This document shows, piece after piece, positions 37,254 to 46,415 of a DNA stretch of 64,000 nt. The notes under the pieces are model-generated. The model was not told the DNA's origin, ran no database searches, and worked only from the letters and a program-made list of their open reading frames with translations. Source of the DNA: Pseudoalteromonas aurantia 208 (lineage in GTDB: Bacteria; Pseudomonadota; Gammaproteobacteria; Enterobacterales; Alteromonadaceae). A program made the translations under genes and the position numbers. The DNA lies in NCBI RefSeq assembly GCF_014858725.1, contig NZ_AQGV01000011.1, positions 62,001 to 126,000 on the forward strand, written 5' to 3'. How positions within the stretch are numbered: position 1 is the first letter of the stretch; each line of letters begins with the position of its first letter.

Positions 37254-40052
37254 ATGTCGGATATTGAATTGCCACCTATTTTACAGTCATTAGCTTTAGC
37301 GCGTTGGCATGGTTTATATCCAGAGCATACAGTGGTAAAGCCTTTGGCCAATTTGTTGGCATTGAGTGATTTTGCATTTCGAGTGCTGCAAAAGCAGCCT
37401 GAATTAGCTTGGTGGTTATTAGATACCGCGCAAATGAACACACGCGAAGTCCTTGAGCCTTTACCAGCGGATTTACTCAGCGTCACTGAGTCGGAGTGTT
37501 TTCAACTGCTAAGACAATATCGACAGAGGTATTGGTTAAAAGTTATGTGGCTAGATTTGGTCAAAGAGAACGATATATCAGACAGCATTGCGTACATTTC
37601 AAATTTATCTGAATGCTTGATTGATGCCGCGAATCGTTGGGCATTTGCACATACGGTAAAACAGTGTGGTACTCCACTGGATGAGGCGGGGCAGGCACTT
37701 CCTATGTTAGTTCTCGGTATGGGAAAGCTCGGGGGGGCGGAGCTTAATTTTTCTTCTGATATTGATTTGATTTTCACTTATCCAAAAAATGTCTCTACAA
37801 CTGGTGGGCGAAAACCTTTTGAAGCTCAAGTGTTTTATACCAAGGTGGCGCAAAAGCTGATTGCGGCATTAAACCAAGTTACTGTTGATGGGCAAGTTTT
37901 TCGAGTGGATATGCGATTGCGTCCTTTTGGGGAAAGTGGACCTTTGGTAATGAGTTTTGCTGCCATGGAAGACTATTACCAAGATCAAGGGCGTGAGTGG
38001 GAGCGATATGCAATGCTTAAAGCGCGACTGCTTGGCCATCACAGCAAATATAATGAAGAGTTTAAGCAACTATTAAGACCGTTTGTGTACCGTCGTTATA
38101 TCGACTTTTCAGTGATCGAGTCATTAAGAAAAATGAAGTATATGATTGCACAAGAGGTGAGACGTAAAGGGCTTATCAATAATATTAAACTGGGTGCTGG
38201 GGGGATTCGTGAGGTGGAGTTTATTATTCAAGCCTTGCAAATGGTCAGAGGTGGGCGTGATGTTACATTGCAAACCCCATCACTACTTATTGCGCTTGAA
38301 GAATTAAAAAAGCTGGATGTGCTACCTCCTGATACCGCGCAATTATTGATTGATAGTTACTTGTTTTTAAGAAGAGTTGAGCAATATTTACAAGCGTTTG
38401 ATGATCAGCAAACGCAAACATTACCTGAGAATAACGTTGGTATTGCACGCTTAAATACCTTATTAAAAACGGCAGACTTTGATGCAAGCTTGGCTGCTAT
38501 TAGTCATAGAATGACTTCCGTGAGAGAAGAGTTTGCGCAAGTTATTGGTGAGGAACCACAAGAACAAAATCCCTGTGAGGAAGTGTATGGTTTTGCTTGG
38601 CTGGAAAGCGATTTTTCAGGCTTTTCGCAACAACTAATAGACACCCAAGCGCAAAAATGGAAGTTGAGACTGGATGATTTTAAAGTGAGTTTGCTTAAGC
38701 GTCAAATGGGCGCGCGAGGCCGCGATATACTCGATAAATTGATGCCTCACTTGCTGGAGCAATTAATCACACAACACGTTTCTTTTGAGGTATTTAGTGA
38801 TGTACTGAAGGTGGTTATCACTGTCGTCTCGCGAACAACTTATTTAGAGCTGCTTTACGAAAATCAAGGGGCTTTAAAGCAATTAGTAAAGTTGTGTGCC
38901 CACAGCCGCTGGATTGCTGAGCATATTGCAAAATATCCTATCTTATTGGATGAGTTACTTGACCCAGCGGCGCTTTATAAGCCGTTACCATTATCAGCTT
39001 ATAAAGATGAGATTAGGCATCAGTTTTTACGTATCGAACCTGAAGATTTAGAGTTACAAATGGAGGCGCTACGTCAATTTAAGCAGACCCAGCAACTACG
39101 GATTGCTGCGGCAGATGCGACTGGCGTGACTAGTGTAACGAAAGTGAGTGATCATCTTACTGCGCTGGCTGAGTCGATAATAACACAAGCCGTTGAGTTG
39201 GCATGGCAGCAAATGAAAGTACGCTATGGTATACCCTGTGGTGCATCGGAGGGAGAAAAAGGATTCGCAGTAATCGCCTACGGTAAAGCGGGCGGGTACG
39301 AGCTGGGATATGATTCAGATTTAGATTTAGTATTTGTACATAACCGAGATGGAGACAGTCATACGGATGGTATAAAGTCCATTTCAGCACGGCAATTTTA
39401 CTTAAAATTGGCACAGCGATTAATGCATTTATTTAATACTAAAACAGCATCAGGTATTTTGTATGAGTTAGACACACGTCTTCGCCCAGAAGGGAATTCA
39501 GGGTTACTGGCTATCAACTTAGAGAGTTATTTTAATTACCAACAAACGCAGGCGTGGACGTGGGAGCATCAGGCGCTTGTACGTGCAAGAATGGTACTCG
39601 CAGAGGCAAGCATGCTACAGCGCTTTAATGAAATAAGAAATAGTATTTTGAGGCAACGTCGTGATAAGGAAAAATTACAACAAGATGTGTCGCAAATGCG
39701 AGAGAAAATGCGTCGGCATTTGTCTCAAGATTCAGAGTCTCAATTTGACTTAAAGCAAGGTCATGGAGGTATGACTGATATTGAGTTTGTTGCGCAATAC
39801 TTAGTGCTAAATTATGCTCATCAGTCACCTGAACTAACACGTTACACTGATAATATTCGTATTTTTGAATGTGCAGAACGAGACGGTATTCTCTGCCAAG
39901 AGGAAAAGCAGCTATTAATAGATGCGTATTGTTTATATCGAGACAGTTATCATCAGCAAAGTTTAGATCAGCAAGGACGATGTATTGAAATGAATAATAC
40001 CTTCAAGCTGCTTGCAAATGGTGTGCGCGGCATATTTGAAAAGTGTTTATAA
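37254..40052 (+). CDS. glnE: Glutamine synthetase adenylyltransferase/deadenylase
   Basis: GlnE adds AMP to, or removes it from, glutamine synthetase according to the state of PII. The 932 residues contain both nucleotidyltransferase domains: the N-terminal deadenylase with GKLGGAELNFSSDIDLIF, and the C-terminal adenylyltransferase with YGKAGGYELGYDSDLDLVFV, each followed by DMRLRPFG/DTRLRPEG-type motifs. A linker regulatory region lies between them. Length is close to the E. coli 946. It is a single gene here. Confidence 0.96.
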   Translation: MSDIELPPILQSLALARWHGLYPEHTVVKPLANLLALSDFAFRVLQKQPELAWWLLDTAQMNTREVLEPLPADLLSVTESECFQLLRQYRQRYWLKVMWLDLVKENDISDSIAYISNLSECLIDAANRWAFAHTVKQCGTPLDEAGQALPMLVLGMGKLGGAELNFSSDIDLIFTYPKNVSTTGGRKPFEAQVFYTKVAQKLIAALNQVTVDGQVFRVDMRLRPFGESGPLVMSFAAMEDYYQDQGREWERYAMLKARLLGHHSKYNEEFKQLLRPFVYRRYIDFSVIESLRKMKYMIAQEVRRKGLINNIKLGAGGIREVEFIIQALQMVRGGRDVTLQTPSLLIALEELKKLDVLPPDTAQLLIDSYLFLRRVEQYLQAFDDQQTQTLPENNVGIARLNTLLKTADFDASLAAISHRMTSVREEFAQVIGEEPQEQNPCEEVYGFAWLESDFSGFSQQLIDTQAQKWKLRLDDFKVSLLKRQMGARGRDILDKLMPHLLEQLITQHVSFEVFSDVLKVVITVVSRTTYLELLYENQGALKQLVKLCAHSRWIAEHIAKYPILLDELLDPAALYKPLPLSAYKDEIRHQFLRIEPEDLELQMEALRQFKQTQQLRIAAADATGVTSVTKVSDHLTALAESIITQAVELAWQQMKVRYGIPCGASEGEKGFAVIAYGKAGGYELGYDSDLDLVFVHNRDGDSHTDGIKSISARQFYLKLAQRLMHLFNTKTASGILYELDTRLRPEGNSGLLAINLESYFNYQQTQAWTWEHQALVRARMVLAEASMLQRFNEIRNSILRQRRDKEKLQQDVSQMREKMRRHLSQDSESQFDLKQGHGGMTDIEFVAQYLVLNYAHQSPELTRYTDNIRIFECAERDGILCQEEKQLLIDAYCLYRDSYHQQSLDQQGRCIEMNNTFKLLANGVRGIFEKCL

Positions 40053-40836
40053 AATAAGATGCAAGATATTGTCATTGATCGTTGAGACTGTACTAAAAGC
40101 TTATCCGGGTTCTTATATCGTCATAGCATAGGAGTTTTTACAGCACCTATGTTACCTTTCTTGCAGTGATTGGAAGTTCAAACACACTTGGCTGAAAGCG
40201 CAGTTGGGTATTCACTATGGATACCTCTTAAGCTGAGTTGCCCAATGATAAAAAACAACAGTCCCTAAATGTCCTGTTGCATTGTACTTTTACCACAGTA
40301 TACCGCTCATACTAAATCCAGCCTGTTACGCTGCATATATTGGTGAATGATATTCTTGAATATCTATTGTTTTTATAACAATAAAAAGTTAAACGAGTTT
40401 GGCTGAAGATTGAGATTTTTCGTATAAATCAGCTTGTAGAGAGTGATTGTTTTTTGTTGTTTTAATAATAAATTATTTTAAAACAGCAGTTTACCCTTTT
40501 TTGTTATGAATAATTTATAAGTATTCATAAGTTGTTTAATTCCCCCTCTATCCCTTAAAGTTCACTTAAGCCCAGACTGATATGGTCATGGACGAATTAA
40601 CGAATTTTAAAGGAATATAAATAAAGCATGTGGTGAAACAGTAACGGTGTCAGTAAACATACTGATACTTTACAACATACAGTGACCGTGGTGAGTTCAT
40701 GTAAATAATGATGAGTTGAAAAAGGTACATATCACTCAAACTTTTGTTTATAGAGAACGGGCATAGATGCAAACCACTTCATTTTATGTGGTAAATGGTT
40801 CAAATTAATTTCATAAAAATAATTAAGGGAAATACA
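40053..40836 (+). other. Gene-free AT-rich region between glnE and a secreted protein gene
   Basis: I see no convincing gene in these 784 bases on either strand. Several inverted repeats are present: GGTAT/ATACC inside a longer TTGGGTA/TGCCCAA pairing at about 40204-40243; TTATGAATA/TATTCATAA at 40504-40530; and GTGTCAGTA-AACA-TACTGATAC at 40647-40668 (one G-T pair). The last part is presumably the promoter and leader of the gene at 40837. Transposon remnants or a small RNA are possible but unsupported. Confidence 0.4.
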
Positions 40837-41289
40837 ATGATAAAAAAAGCAGCGTTAGTATTAGGGGTTGCGTTGGGTATTATGAGTACAGCGGCAGAGG
40901 CCCGAGGGTACTGGGAATATAAAACTGTTTGTGATTACGAAACAGTGTACAAAGATGTAGACTTTACATCTTGTAGTTACGGGGGCTGGGAGAGTCAGAA
41001 GTACTTTAGAAGTTCTAGCATTCTCAATGGTCATGTTTCTTGTAGTAGTAGTATAAATAGCTCTCAGTGGGTCGATAAAGAGACATGTAATTGGGAATAT
41101 CAAGGTGTTTATCCAAACCAAAAGTATGTGAGAGTATGTAAAATGACCCCAACATTTACATCAGTGTGGCTTAATTTAGAATCTCAATCACATCAGACTC
41201 GGCAAGATGCAGTGCGTCAAAAAGTACCAGGTTCTTGTCGTGAAGAGCGCGTATGGATCCCACTCTGTTCCAACTGTCAGATCCCTTAA
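40837..41289 (+). CDS. Small exported cysteine-rich protein, unknown function
   Basis: This 150-residue protein is not one I recognise. It begins with a clear signal peptide (KKAALVLGVALGIMSTAAEA, cleavage after residue 22). The mature part of about 128 residues has eight cysteines, enough for four disulfides, and is rich in Trp, Tyr and Ser (GYWEYKTVCDYETVYKD at its start; CSNCQIP at its end). This pattern suggests a small rigid secreted or periplasmic domain. Start 40837 has AAGGGA upstream. It is a lone gene with long non-coding sequence before it and a terminator after it. Confidence 0.7.
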   Translation: MIKKAALVLGVALGIMSTAAEARGYWEYKTVCDYETVYKDVDFTSCSYGGWESQKYFRSSSILNGHVSCSSSINSSQWVDKETCNWEYQGVYPNQKYVRVCKMTPTFTSVWLNLESQSHQTRQDAVRQKVPGSCREERVWIPLCSNCQIP

Positions 41290-41310
41290 TTGATGGTTGA
41301 AATGGTACTC

Positions 41311-41338
41311 AGCCCATAAGTTAGTTTATGGGCTTTTT
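41311..41338 (+). terminator. Terminator of the cysteine-rich protein gene
   Basis: AGCCCATAA-GTTAGT-TTATGGGCT followed by TTTTT, about 20 bases after the stop. Confidence 0.88.
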
Positions 41339-41342
41339 AAGA

Positions 41343-41948
41343 TTAATTGGTGAGTTTTCGGCAGTTCTCTCTCACAAATTGAGAGGGTTTTTTAGTGATC
41401 ACTGCAGCTCGTTGACGGTGGCAAAAAAAAGTATACACTTCGTATTCAAAGTCATCATTAATGGCTCGTCCAACCTGGTAGAGTGTTGATACAAAGTTTG
41501 TATCGACTCTAAAATTCTGCTTTACTACATAGTCACGTTCGAGATACCAAAATAATTCAATGTCTTCTTTTTTTGCATAGGCAGCAAGTGCACCTTTGAG
41601 TGTGTTTCCCATCTCAAATCGACGTGGTGCAACTTCGCCAGTCCAACGTTGGTTTGAAGGCTTTACGACTAAACCACGCTGAGCCAGTGCGTCATCAAGT
41701 GGAAAAGTAGGTTTACCAATTTCGATCACAAACTGCTCTCGTTCAGTATCTCGCTCATTAACCCGATTCTTAAAGCTCTCATAAAATTGTGATAACCCTT
41801 GAGCAGCGGCATTGGTGGATTGCCTCATGTCCATTTTTGGTAATGCACCGTATAAAAAATAATATGCAGCCCAAATCAAGATAATGGCAAGCGATAGGTG
41901 CTTTACCCAAAAAAGAACGGATGAAAGTGTTTTATTTTTTTTTGCCAT
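41343..41948 (-). CDS. TcpQ C-terminal-domain-like membrane-anchored protein
   Basis: This 201-residue protein has one N-terminal membrane segment (about residues 13-32), then a linker (NAAAQGLSQFYESFKNRVNERD) and a C-terminal domain. The pattern GNTLKGALAAYAKKEDIELFWYLERDYVV resembles the TcpQ C-terminal domain found in pilus and secretion-associated proteins. It lies 19 bases after lpxL and is probably in the same message. The domain call is by pattern memory only; the function is unknown. Confidence 0.6.
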   Translation of the reverse strand: MAKKNKTLSSVLFWVKHLSLAIILIWAAYYFLYGALPKMDMRQSTNAAAQGLSQFYESFKNRVNERDTEREQFVIEIGKPTFPLDDALAQRGLVVKPSNQRWTGEVAPRRFEMGNTLKGALAAYAKKEDIELFWYLERDYVVKQNFRVDTNFVSTLYQVGRAINDDFEYEVYTFFCHRQRAAVITKKPSQFVRENCRKLTN

Positions 41949-41967
41949 GATTTCAAATGCTCAACAT

Positions 41968-42891
41968 TTAGTAATATGATGGTGCGTCTTTGTCAGCACG
42001 CGTTTTAAAACGTCGGTGTAACCACATGTATTGTTCTGGGGCATGCATAATCGCTTCTTCCATTCGAGTGTTAACCCTGATGATATCGTCATTAGCGTTA
42101 TCACTTGGAAAGTGCTCAAGCGCTGGGAGAATGGTTAAATGATATTTTCCTTTAGCATCCCTAGTACCACTTAAACTGAGCGTTTCACAATGTTTACTGC
42201 TAGCAAAAAGCAAGGTTCCTGTGGTGTTTGCTGCATCAGCAACCTTAAAAAAAGGGGCAAATTCGCAGCGGTTGCGTCCATAGTCTTGATCAGGTAAGTA
42301 ATAACAGAGCTTTTTGTTTTTCAAAGCTTGCAGCAGGCCCTTTACATCTCGCTTGCCAATTAAAAACTCATTTGACCGTAATCGCCCTTTGGTCATAAAG
42401 AACTCCATGAGCGCGTTATTATGAGGGCGATAAAATCCAACACCTTGTTGTTTTACACCTAAGATGCGCCCAAGCATTTCAAGGTGAAGCATATGAGGCA
42501 CAAGTAATAACACCCCTTTTCCGCTGTGCTGTACTGCTTCAATGTGTTCTATACCAGATATAGAGCCAATGACGCGATTTATACGCCACTGTGGCCACCA
42601 CCAAGCCATACCTGTTTCCAAAGTAGCCAATCCGGTATTTTCCATGTTGGTACGGACCATGGCTGCTTGCTGAGCAGCAGACAAATTAGGAAAGCATAAC
42701 TTTACATTCACTTCGGCGATATGACGACGCTTTTTAAGAAATCGATGTACTAGTCGGCCTAACCCTTTACCAAGTAAAAATTGCGTTGATTGTGGCAACC
42801 AAGAAATGACATACATAAAACATACGCCTAACCATGTTAACCAGTATCTAGGCGCAAAGAATGCCAATTTTAAAGCGGGGTTTTTGACCAC
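41968..42891 (-). CDS. lpxL: Lipid A acyltransferase LpxL (HtrB family)
   Basis: LpxL adds a secondary acyl chain to Kdo2-lipid IVA at the inner membrane. The sequence follows E. coli LpxL closely: PRYWLTWLGV at the start, GLATLETGMAWWWP, the catalytic HxxxxE as HMLHLE, GVGFYRPHNNALMEF, GRLRSNEFLIG, PDQDYG, and the end APEQYMWLHRRFKTR. I place the start at the GTG at 42891 (307 residues, E. coli 306). The frame is open to a TTG at 42951, but that lies within the tolC terminator hairpin. Confidence 0.92.
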   Translation of the reverse strand: MVKNPALKLAFFAPRYWLTWLGVCFMYVISWLPQSTQFLLGKGLGRLVHRFLKKRRHIAEVNVKLCFPNLSAAQQAAMVRTNMENTGLATLETGMAWWWPQWRINRVIGSISGIEHIEAVQHSGKGVLLLVPHMLHLEMLGRILGVKQQGVGFYRPHNNALMEFFMTKGRLRSNEFLIGKRDVKGLLQALKNKKLCYYLPDQDYGRNRCEFAPFFKVADAANTTGTLLFASSKHCETLSLSGTRDAKGKYHLTILPALEHFPSDNANDDIIRVNTRMEEAIMHAPEQYMWLHRRFKTRADKDAPSYY

Positions 42892-42951
42892 AAATATGTT
42901 CTCTTGCTGATATGATGAGGGTAGTTTATCTATATGTGCCGGAAAATACAA

Positions 42952-42970
42952 AAGCCGGCTAGGCCGGCTT
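42952..42970 (-). terminator. Terminator of tolC
   Basis: AAGCCGGC-CTA-GCCGGCTT on the minus strand followed by TTGTATTTT, about 40 bases after the tolC stop and 60 before lpxL. Confidence 0.82.
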
Positions 42971-43008
42971 AATAAATATACGATTTATGTATTAGAAACT
43001 ATTGCAAA

Positions 43009-44352
43009 TTAACTTTGCTTCAAACCTTTGTTAATTGCTTCTAAATCTGTACGAGAAAGCGTTCCGGCAGCTTGCTTTAGTTTCAGTGATGAAAGTACAT
43101 ATTGATAACGTAAATTAGCCAGATTCTTTTTCGCGTTATATAAATTCTGCGTGCTCACTAAAACATCAACAATAGTACGAGTTCCCACTTCAAAGCCAGC
43201 TTCTGTTGCCTGTAATGCGCTTTCGGCTGAAACGACGGCTTGCTCTAGCGCGCGATATGTTGCCACGTTAGACATCACTTGGTTGTATGATGTGATCACA
43301 GAACGGGTAACTTCTCTCATGCTGGCTTCTAGATCTTCACTTGCGCCAACATACAGCGCTCGAGCTTGATCAGTTGCAGCTTGAGTACGACCACCAGAGT
43401 AAATAGGTACATTAAATGTTACACCAACCGTGGTTTGATCTTCACGAGGTTTATGTAATGCGCCATTGCTGTCAGCCAGAGAATCACCGTAACTCGCATT
43501 GAGTGAGAGTGTCGGGTAGTGTCCTGCTTGAGCTTGTTTAATTTGATCTTCAGCTATTTCCAAACTTGCTTTAGATATCGCAAGAGATAGGTTTTTATCT
43601 TTTGCTATATTAACAAAGTCAGTTGCTTTTCTACTCGGAGATACAGTTGAAAATGTGTCGGTATTGAGGGAATCAAGTTTACTGTGGTATTTACCTGTAA
43701 TGGTACGCAGTGATTCTCGGGCAGTTTCAACATCATTTTTTGCGACAATTTCATTTGCGACAGCTCTGTCAAACTGTGCTTGTGCCTCGTGCACGTCGGT
43801 AATTGCTGTTAAACCAACTTCATAGCGTTGCTTTGTTTGCTCTAATTGACGCTCAATAGCCCGCTTTTCGGCTTGTACAAACTCCAAATTATCGAGTGCA
43901 CTTAAAACATCAAAATAACCTTGTGCTATGCGGACAACTAAATCTTGTTGAGCCAGTTCGTATTGGGTACTCGCTTGCATAGCTTGTTTTTCAGCGATGC
44001 TTAGAGATTCCCAGATGGACATATCAAAAATTGTTTGTTGTAGTGATAGAGTTCTGCTAAAAGTATCAGTAAAGCCACTACCTAGGGTATATCCGCTCAG
44101 ATCATTTTGCTGACCGTACCCATCAGAGTCGACTTGCTGATATCCAGCTTCAAAACCTAGTTGTGGTAACAAAGCACCTAATGCACTGTCTTGTGCAAAC
44201 TTTTGTGCATCAGCTTGTGCTTTAGCTTTAAGTACGATTGGATCATTTGCAGTCGCAATGTCGTATACTTGCAATAAATCTTCTGCGTACGTTAGGTTGC
44301 TGGTTAATGCACAAGATAAACCAACAAAAAGAGATAGTAAGCTTTTTTTCAT
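43009..44352 (-). CDS. tolC: Outer-membrane efflux/secretion channel TolC
   Basis: TolC is the trimeric outer-membrane duct for multidrug efflux pumps and type I secretion. The 447-residue precursor has a signal peptide (cleavage after LTYA, about residue 23) and two OEP repeats with the characteristic helices (LVVRIAQGYFDVLSALDNL in the first half, VTRSVITSYNQVMSNVATYR in the second). Length fits TolC without the long C-terminal tail of E. coli. It is divergent from nudF, the E. coli arrangement. Confidence 0.93.
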   Translation of the reverse strand: MKKSLLSLFVGLSCALTSNLTYAEDLLQVYDIATANDPIVLKAKAQADAQKFAQDSALGALLPQLGFEAGYQQVDSDGYGQQNDLSGYTLGSGFTDTFSRTLSLQQTIFDMSIWESLSIAEKQAMQASTQYELAQQDLVVRIAQGYFDVLSALDNLEFVQAEKRAIERQLEQTKQRYEVGLTAITDVHEAQAQFDRAVANEIVAKNDVETARESLRTITGKYHSKLDSLNTDTFSTVSPSRKATDFVNIAKDKNLSLAISKASLEIAEDQIKQAQAGHYPTLSLNASYGDSLADSNGALHKPREDQTTVGVTFNVPIYSGGRTQAATDQARALYVGASEDLEASMREVTRSVITSYNQVMSNVATYRALEQAVVSAESALQATEAGFEVGTRTIVDVLVSTQNLYNAKKNLANLRYQYVLSSLKLKQAAGTLSRTDLEAINKGLKQS

Positions 44353-44563
44353 TTTCGCTCAGTCCTTAGACAATTTTTTATACTGGAAGCATGTTACCCT
44401 GTTTTTTTTAGAAACGATAAACTTAATACGTAAATCAAAGCCAACAAGTGTAACAGAATATATAAGGCTCAAATTGGTTTACTAAGCCTCGCACGATAGT
44501 TTTAGCATATTGGGCCTTATGGTTAATTTTTAAACCCCAAATTTGAATTAAACAGGAAATAAA

Positions 44564-45190
44564 ATGAACTCTATTAATGAATTTGATAACCAGCATGTAG
44601 AAGTGGAGTCAATCCATAGTGTTTATGAAGGTTTTTTTAAAATTCAGGCGTATTATTTTAAACATGCCTTATTTGTTGGTGGGGTTTCAAAGACTGTTCG
44701 GCGCGAGATTTTAGAGCGGGGACATGCGGTTGCGGTTCTGCCTTATGATCCAAAAACTGACACTGTGCTTTTAATTGAGCAAATACGTATTGGCGCAATG
44801 GCCACGAAGTCTTCACCTTGGTTATTGGAATGCATTGCTGGTATGGCTGAGGGGTCAACAGATTACAAACATGTTGCGCGTAAGGAGGCCCAAGAGGAAG
44901 CGGGGTTAACTTTAGACAAGTTGCACTTTATGACTTCTTATTTATCAAGCCCAGGGGGCACGACAGAACGGATTTATTTATATCTAGCTGAAACGGATTT
45001 ATCACAAGCTGGTGGTATCTATGGATTAGAAAGTGAAGGGGAAGACATTAAAACTCATGTACTTCCTTATGACGATGCACTTGCCAGATTAAATACTGGC
45101 GAAATTGATAACGCTGCAACAGTGATTAGTCTACAATGGTTAGCATTAAATAGGGCGAAAGTCTTAAGTGAAGTAGCTGTAAAAAGTTGA
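44564..45190 (+). CDS. nudF: ADP-ribose pyrophosphatase NudF, atypical Nudix box
   Basis: NudF hydrolyses ADP-ribose to AMP and ribose-5-phosphate. The 208-residue protein follows E. coli NudF from PWLLECIAGM through LSSPGGTTERIYLYLAE to EIDNAATVISLQWL. The Nudix box reads GMAEGSTDYKHVARKEAQEEAGL (written here as GMAEGST...RKEAQEEAGL in two parts): the conserved Glu at the seventh position is Thr and the Arg of REUXEE is Lys, while the metal-binding EE pair is kept. It heads the nudF-yqiB-cpdA-yqiA-parE unit. Confidence 0.9.
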   Translation: MNSINEFDNQHVEVESIHSVYEGFFKIQAYYFKHALFVGGVSKTVRREILERGHAVAVLPYDPKTDTVLLIEQIRIGAMATKSSPWLLECIAGMAEGSTDYKHVARKEAQEEAGLTLDKLHFMTSYLSSPGGTTERIYLYLAETDLSQAGGIYGLESEGEDIKTHVLPYDDALARLNTGEIDNAATVISLQWLALNRAKVLSEVAVKS

Positions 45191-45199
45191 GGTTTGACT

Positions 45200-45655
45200 T
45201 TGAGTGAAGTAGCAACTAGGCAAGGATATATTCAATCCTTACCTAAATATATTACATTATGTGAGCGTAATTACTTGCGTGTTTTGAAAGTACTACCACC
45301 GGAGGAACCCGGTGCTCAACGTACGATTGAACTTGCAAATGCGCACTATGACATAGTTGTGGACGGGTGCGCCAAATACACCACAGACATTACTATTCGA
45401 CAAACGGTTAGTATCAGTGACTTTTTGCCTGAGTTTCAGTTATCAGTGCGTTTGTATCATGATGCGAAGGTTGCTGAAGTTATTCATCATGATTTTCATC
45501 AACGTATTAAACCATCATATGGTTACCCTAACCCGAGCATGCATCAAAAAGATGAGAAGTATCAACTGAATGCTTTTTTGGCTGATTGGTTGATGGCTTG
45601 TTTGGAAAGTGGCAGAGTGCCATTAAACTGGGATGTAAACAATGGCATGGTTTAG
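45200..45655 (+). CDS. yqiB: DUF1249 family protein YqiB
   Basis: This is a DUF1249 protein of unknown role, encoded between nudF and cpdA as in E. coli. The 151 residues carry the family pattern (YITLCERNYLRVLKVLP; later HQKDEKYQLNAFLADWL). No ATG is available; I choose the TTG at 45200 because GAGG lies seven bases upstream, although another TTG at 45194 is possible. It ends 14 bases into the cpdA gene. Confidence 0.85.
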   Translation: MSEVATRQGYIQSLPKYITLCERNYLRVLKVLPPEEPGAQRTIELANAHYDIVVDGCAKYTTDITIRQTVSISDFLPEFQLSVRLYHDAKVAEVIHHDFHQRIKPSYGYPNPSMHQKDEKYQLNAFLADWLMACLESGRVPLNWDVNNGMV

Positions 45656-46415
45656 GCACCCGTATCACTTTGATAAATCGAGTATAAAGTTGGCACATAT
45701 CACAGATAGTCATTTGTTCTGTGATGAAATGGGGACGTATTTTACGGTTAATACTGCCGATAATTTTAAGCGTACGTTGTCATATATGGCCACATGCCAC
45801 CTTGATGCCGTGATTTTTGGTGGTGATTTGACCCAAGATCATAGTGTTGAATCTTACCAATTGTTTGCTGAGCTAGTGCGAGTCTCTGAATTAGATTGCC
45901 CCGTATTCTGGCTTCCAGGCAATCATGATGAATTAACTGAGTTAGAGCAAATTAGCCTTGGTCAAATTCATTCAAATAAACACCTTAGGTTAAATGGTGC
46001 GGATATTTTTTTAATTAACTCAAAAGGTGAGACACCGGCTGGATGGTGTGAACAGCAGCATCTATTTGAGTTGCATCAGATGTTATTGTGCAGTTCAGAA
46101 CAAGTTTTAGCATTTAGTCATCATCACCCCGTGCCTATTAATGGCTATTTAGATAAGCATATTTTGGAAAATGGTCCAGCGTTACTTAATTGTCTAGTCA
46201 ATAGTAATAAAGCGGTAAGACTTGTGCATGGACATGTTCATAATGATTACCAAAGCACCTATCGAACAATGCATGTTTTAGCAACCCCTGCGACGTCAAT
46301 ACAGTTTAACAAAGGCACATCTCAGTGGCAGCAGCAAGACCGTGGCCCTGCGTTACGTATTATTAATTTTGGTATCAATGGGTTTGATTCTGAGGTGATA
46401 TGGCTCGACGAGTAA
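45642..46415 (+). CDS. cpdA: 3',5'-cyclic AMP phosphodiesterase CpdA
   Basis: CpdA is a class III metallophosphoesterase that hydrolyses cAMP. The 257-residue product has the metal-binding motifs in order: ITDSHLF (DxH), GGDLTQD, PGNHDE and, toward the end, HHHP and GHVHND. The metals would be Fe/Mn-type as in the family. It overlaps yqiB at its start and yqiA at its end (16 bases), so this unit is tightly coupled. It controls cAMP level and thus CRP-type regulation (inference). Confidence 0.92.
   Translation: MAWFRHPYHFDKSSIKLAHITDSHLFCDEMGTYFTVNTADNFKRTLSYMATCHLDAVIFGGDLTQDHSVESYQLFAELVRVSELDCPVFWLPGNHDELTELEQISLGQIHSNKHLRLNGADIFLINSKGETPAGWCEQQHLFELHQMLLCSSEQVLAFSHHHPVPINGYLDKHILENGPALLNCLVNSNKAVRLVHGHVHNDYQSTYRTMHVLATPATSIQFNKGTSQWQQQDRGPALRIINFGINGFDSEVIWLDE

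Noticed and set aside
40053-40836. Integron attC-like site in the glnE downstream hairpin
   Set aside because: The GTTRRRY/RYYYAAC core pair is not properly formed and no integrase is near.
42892-42951. Upstream extension of lpxL to a TTG at 42951
   Set aside because: The codon lies at the base of the tolC terminator hairpin, and the GTG at 42891 gives the E. coli length.
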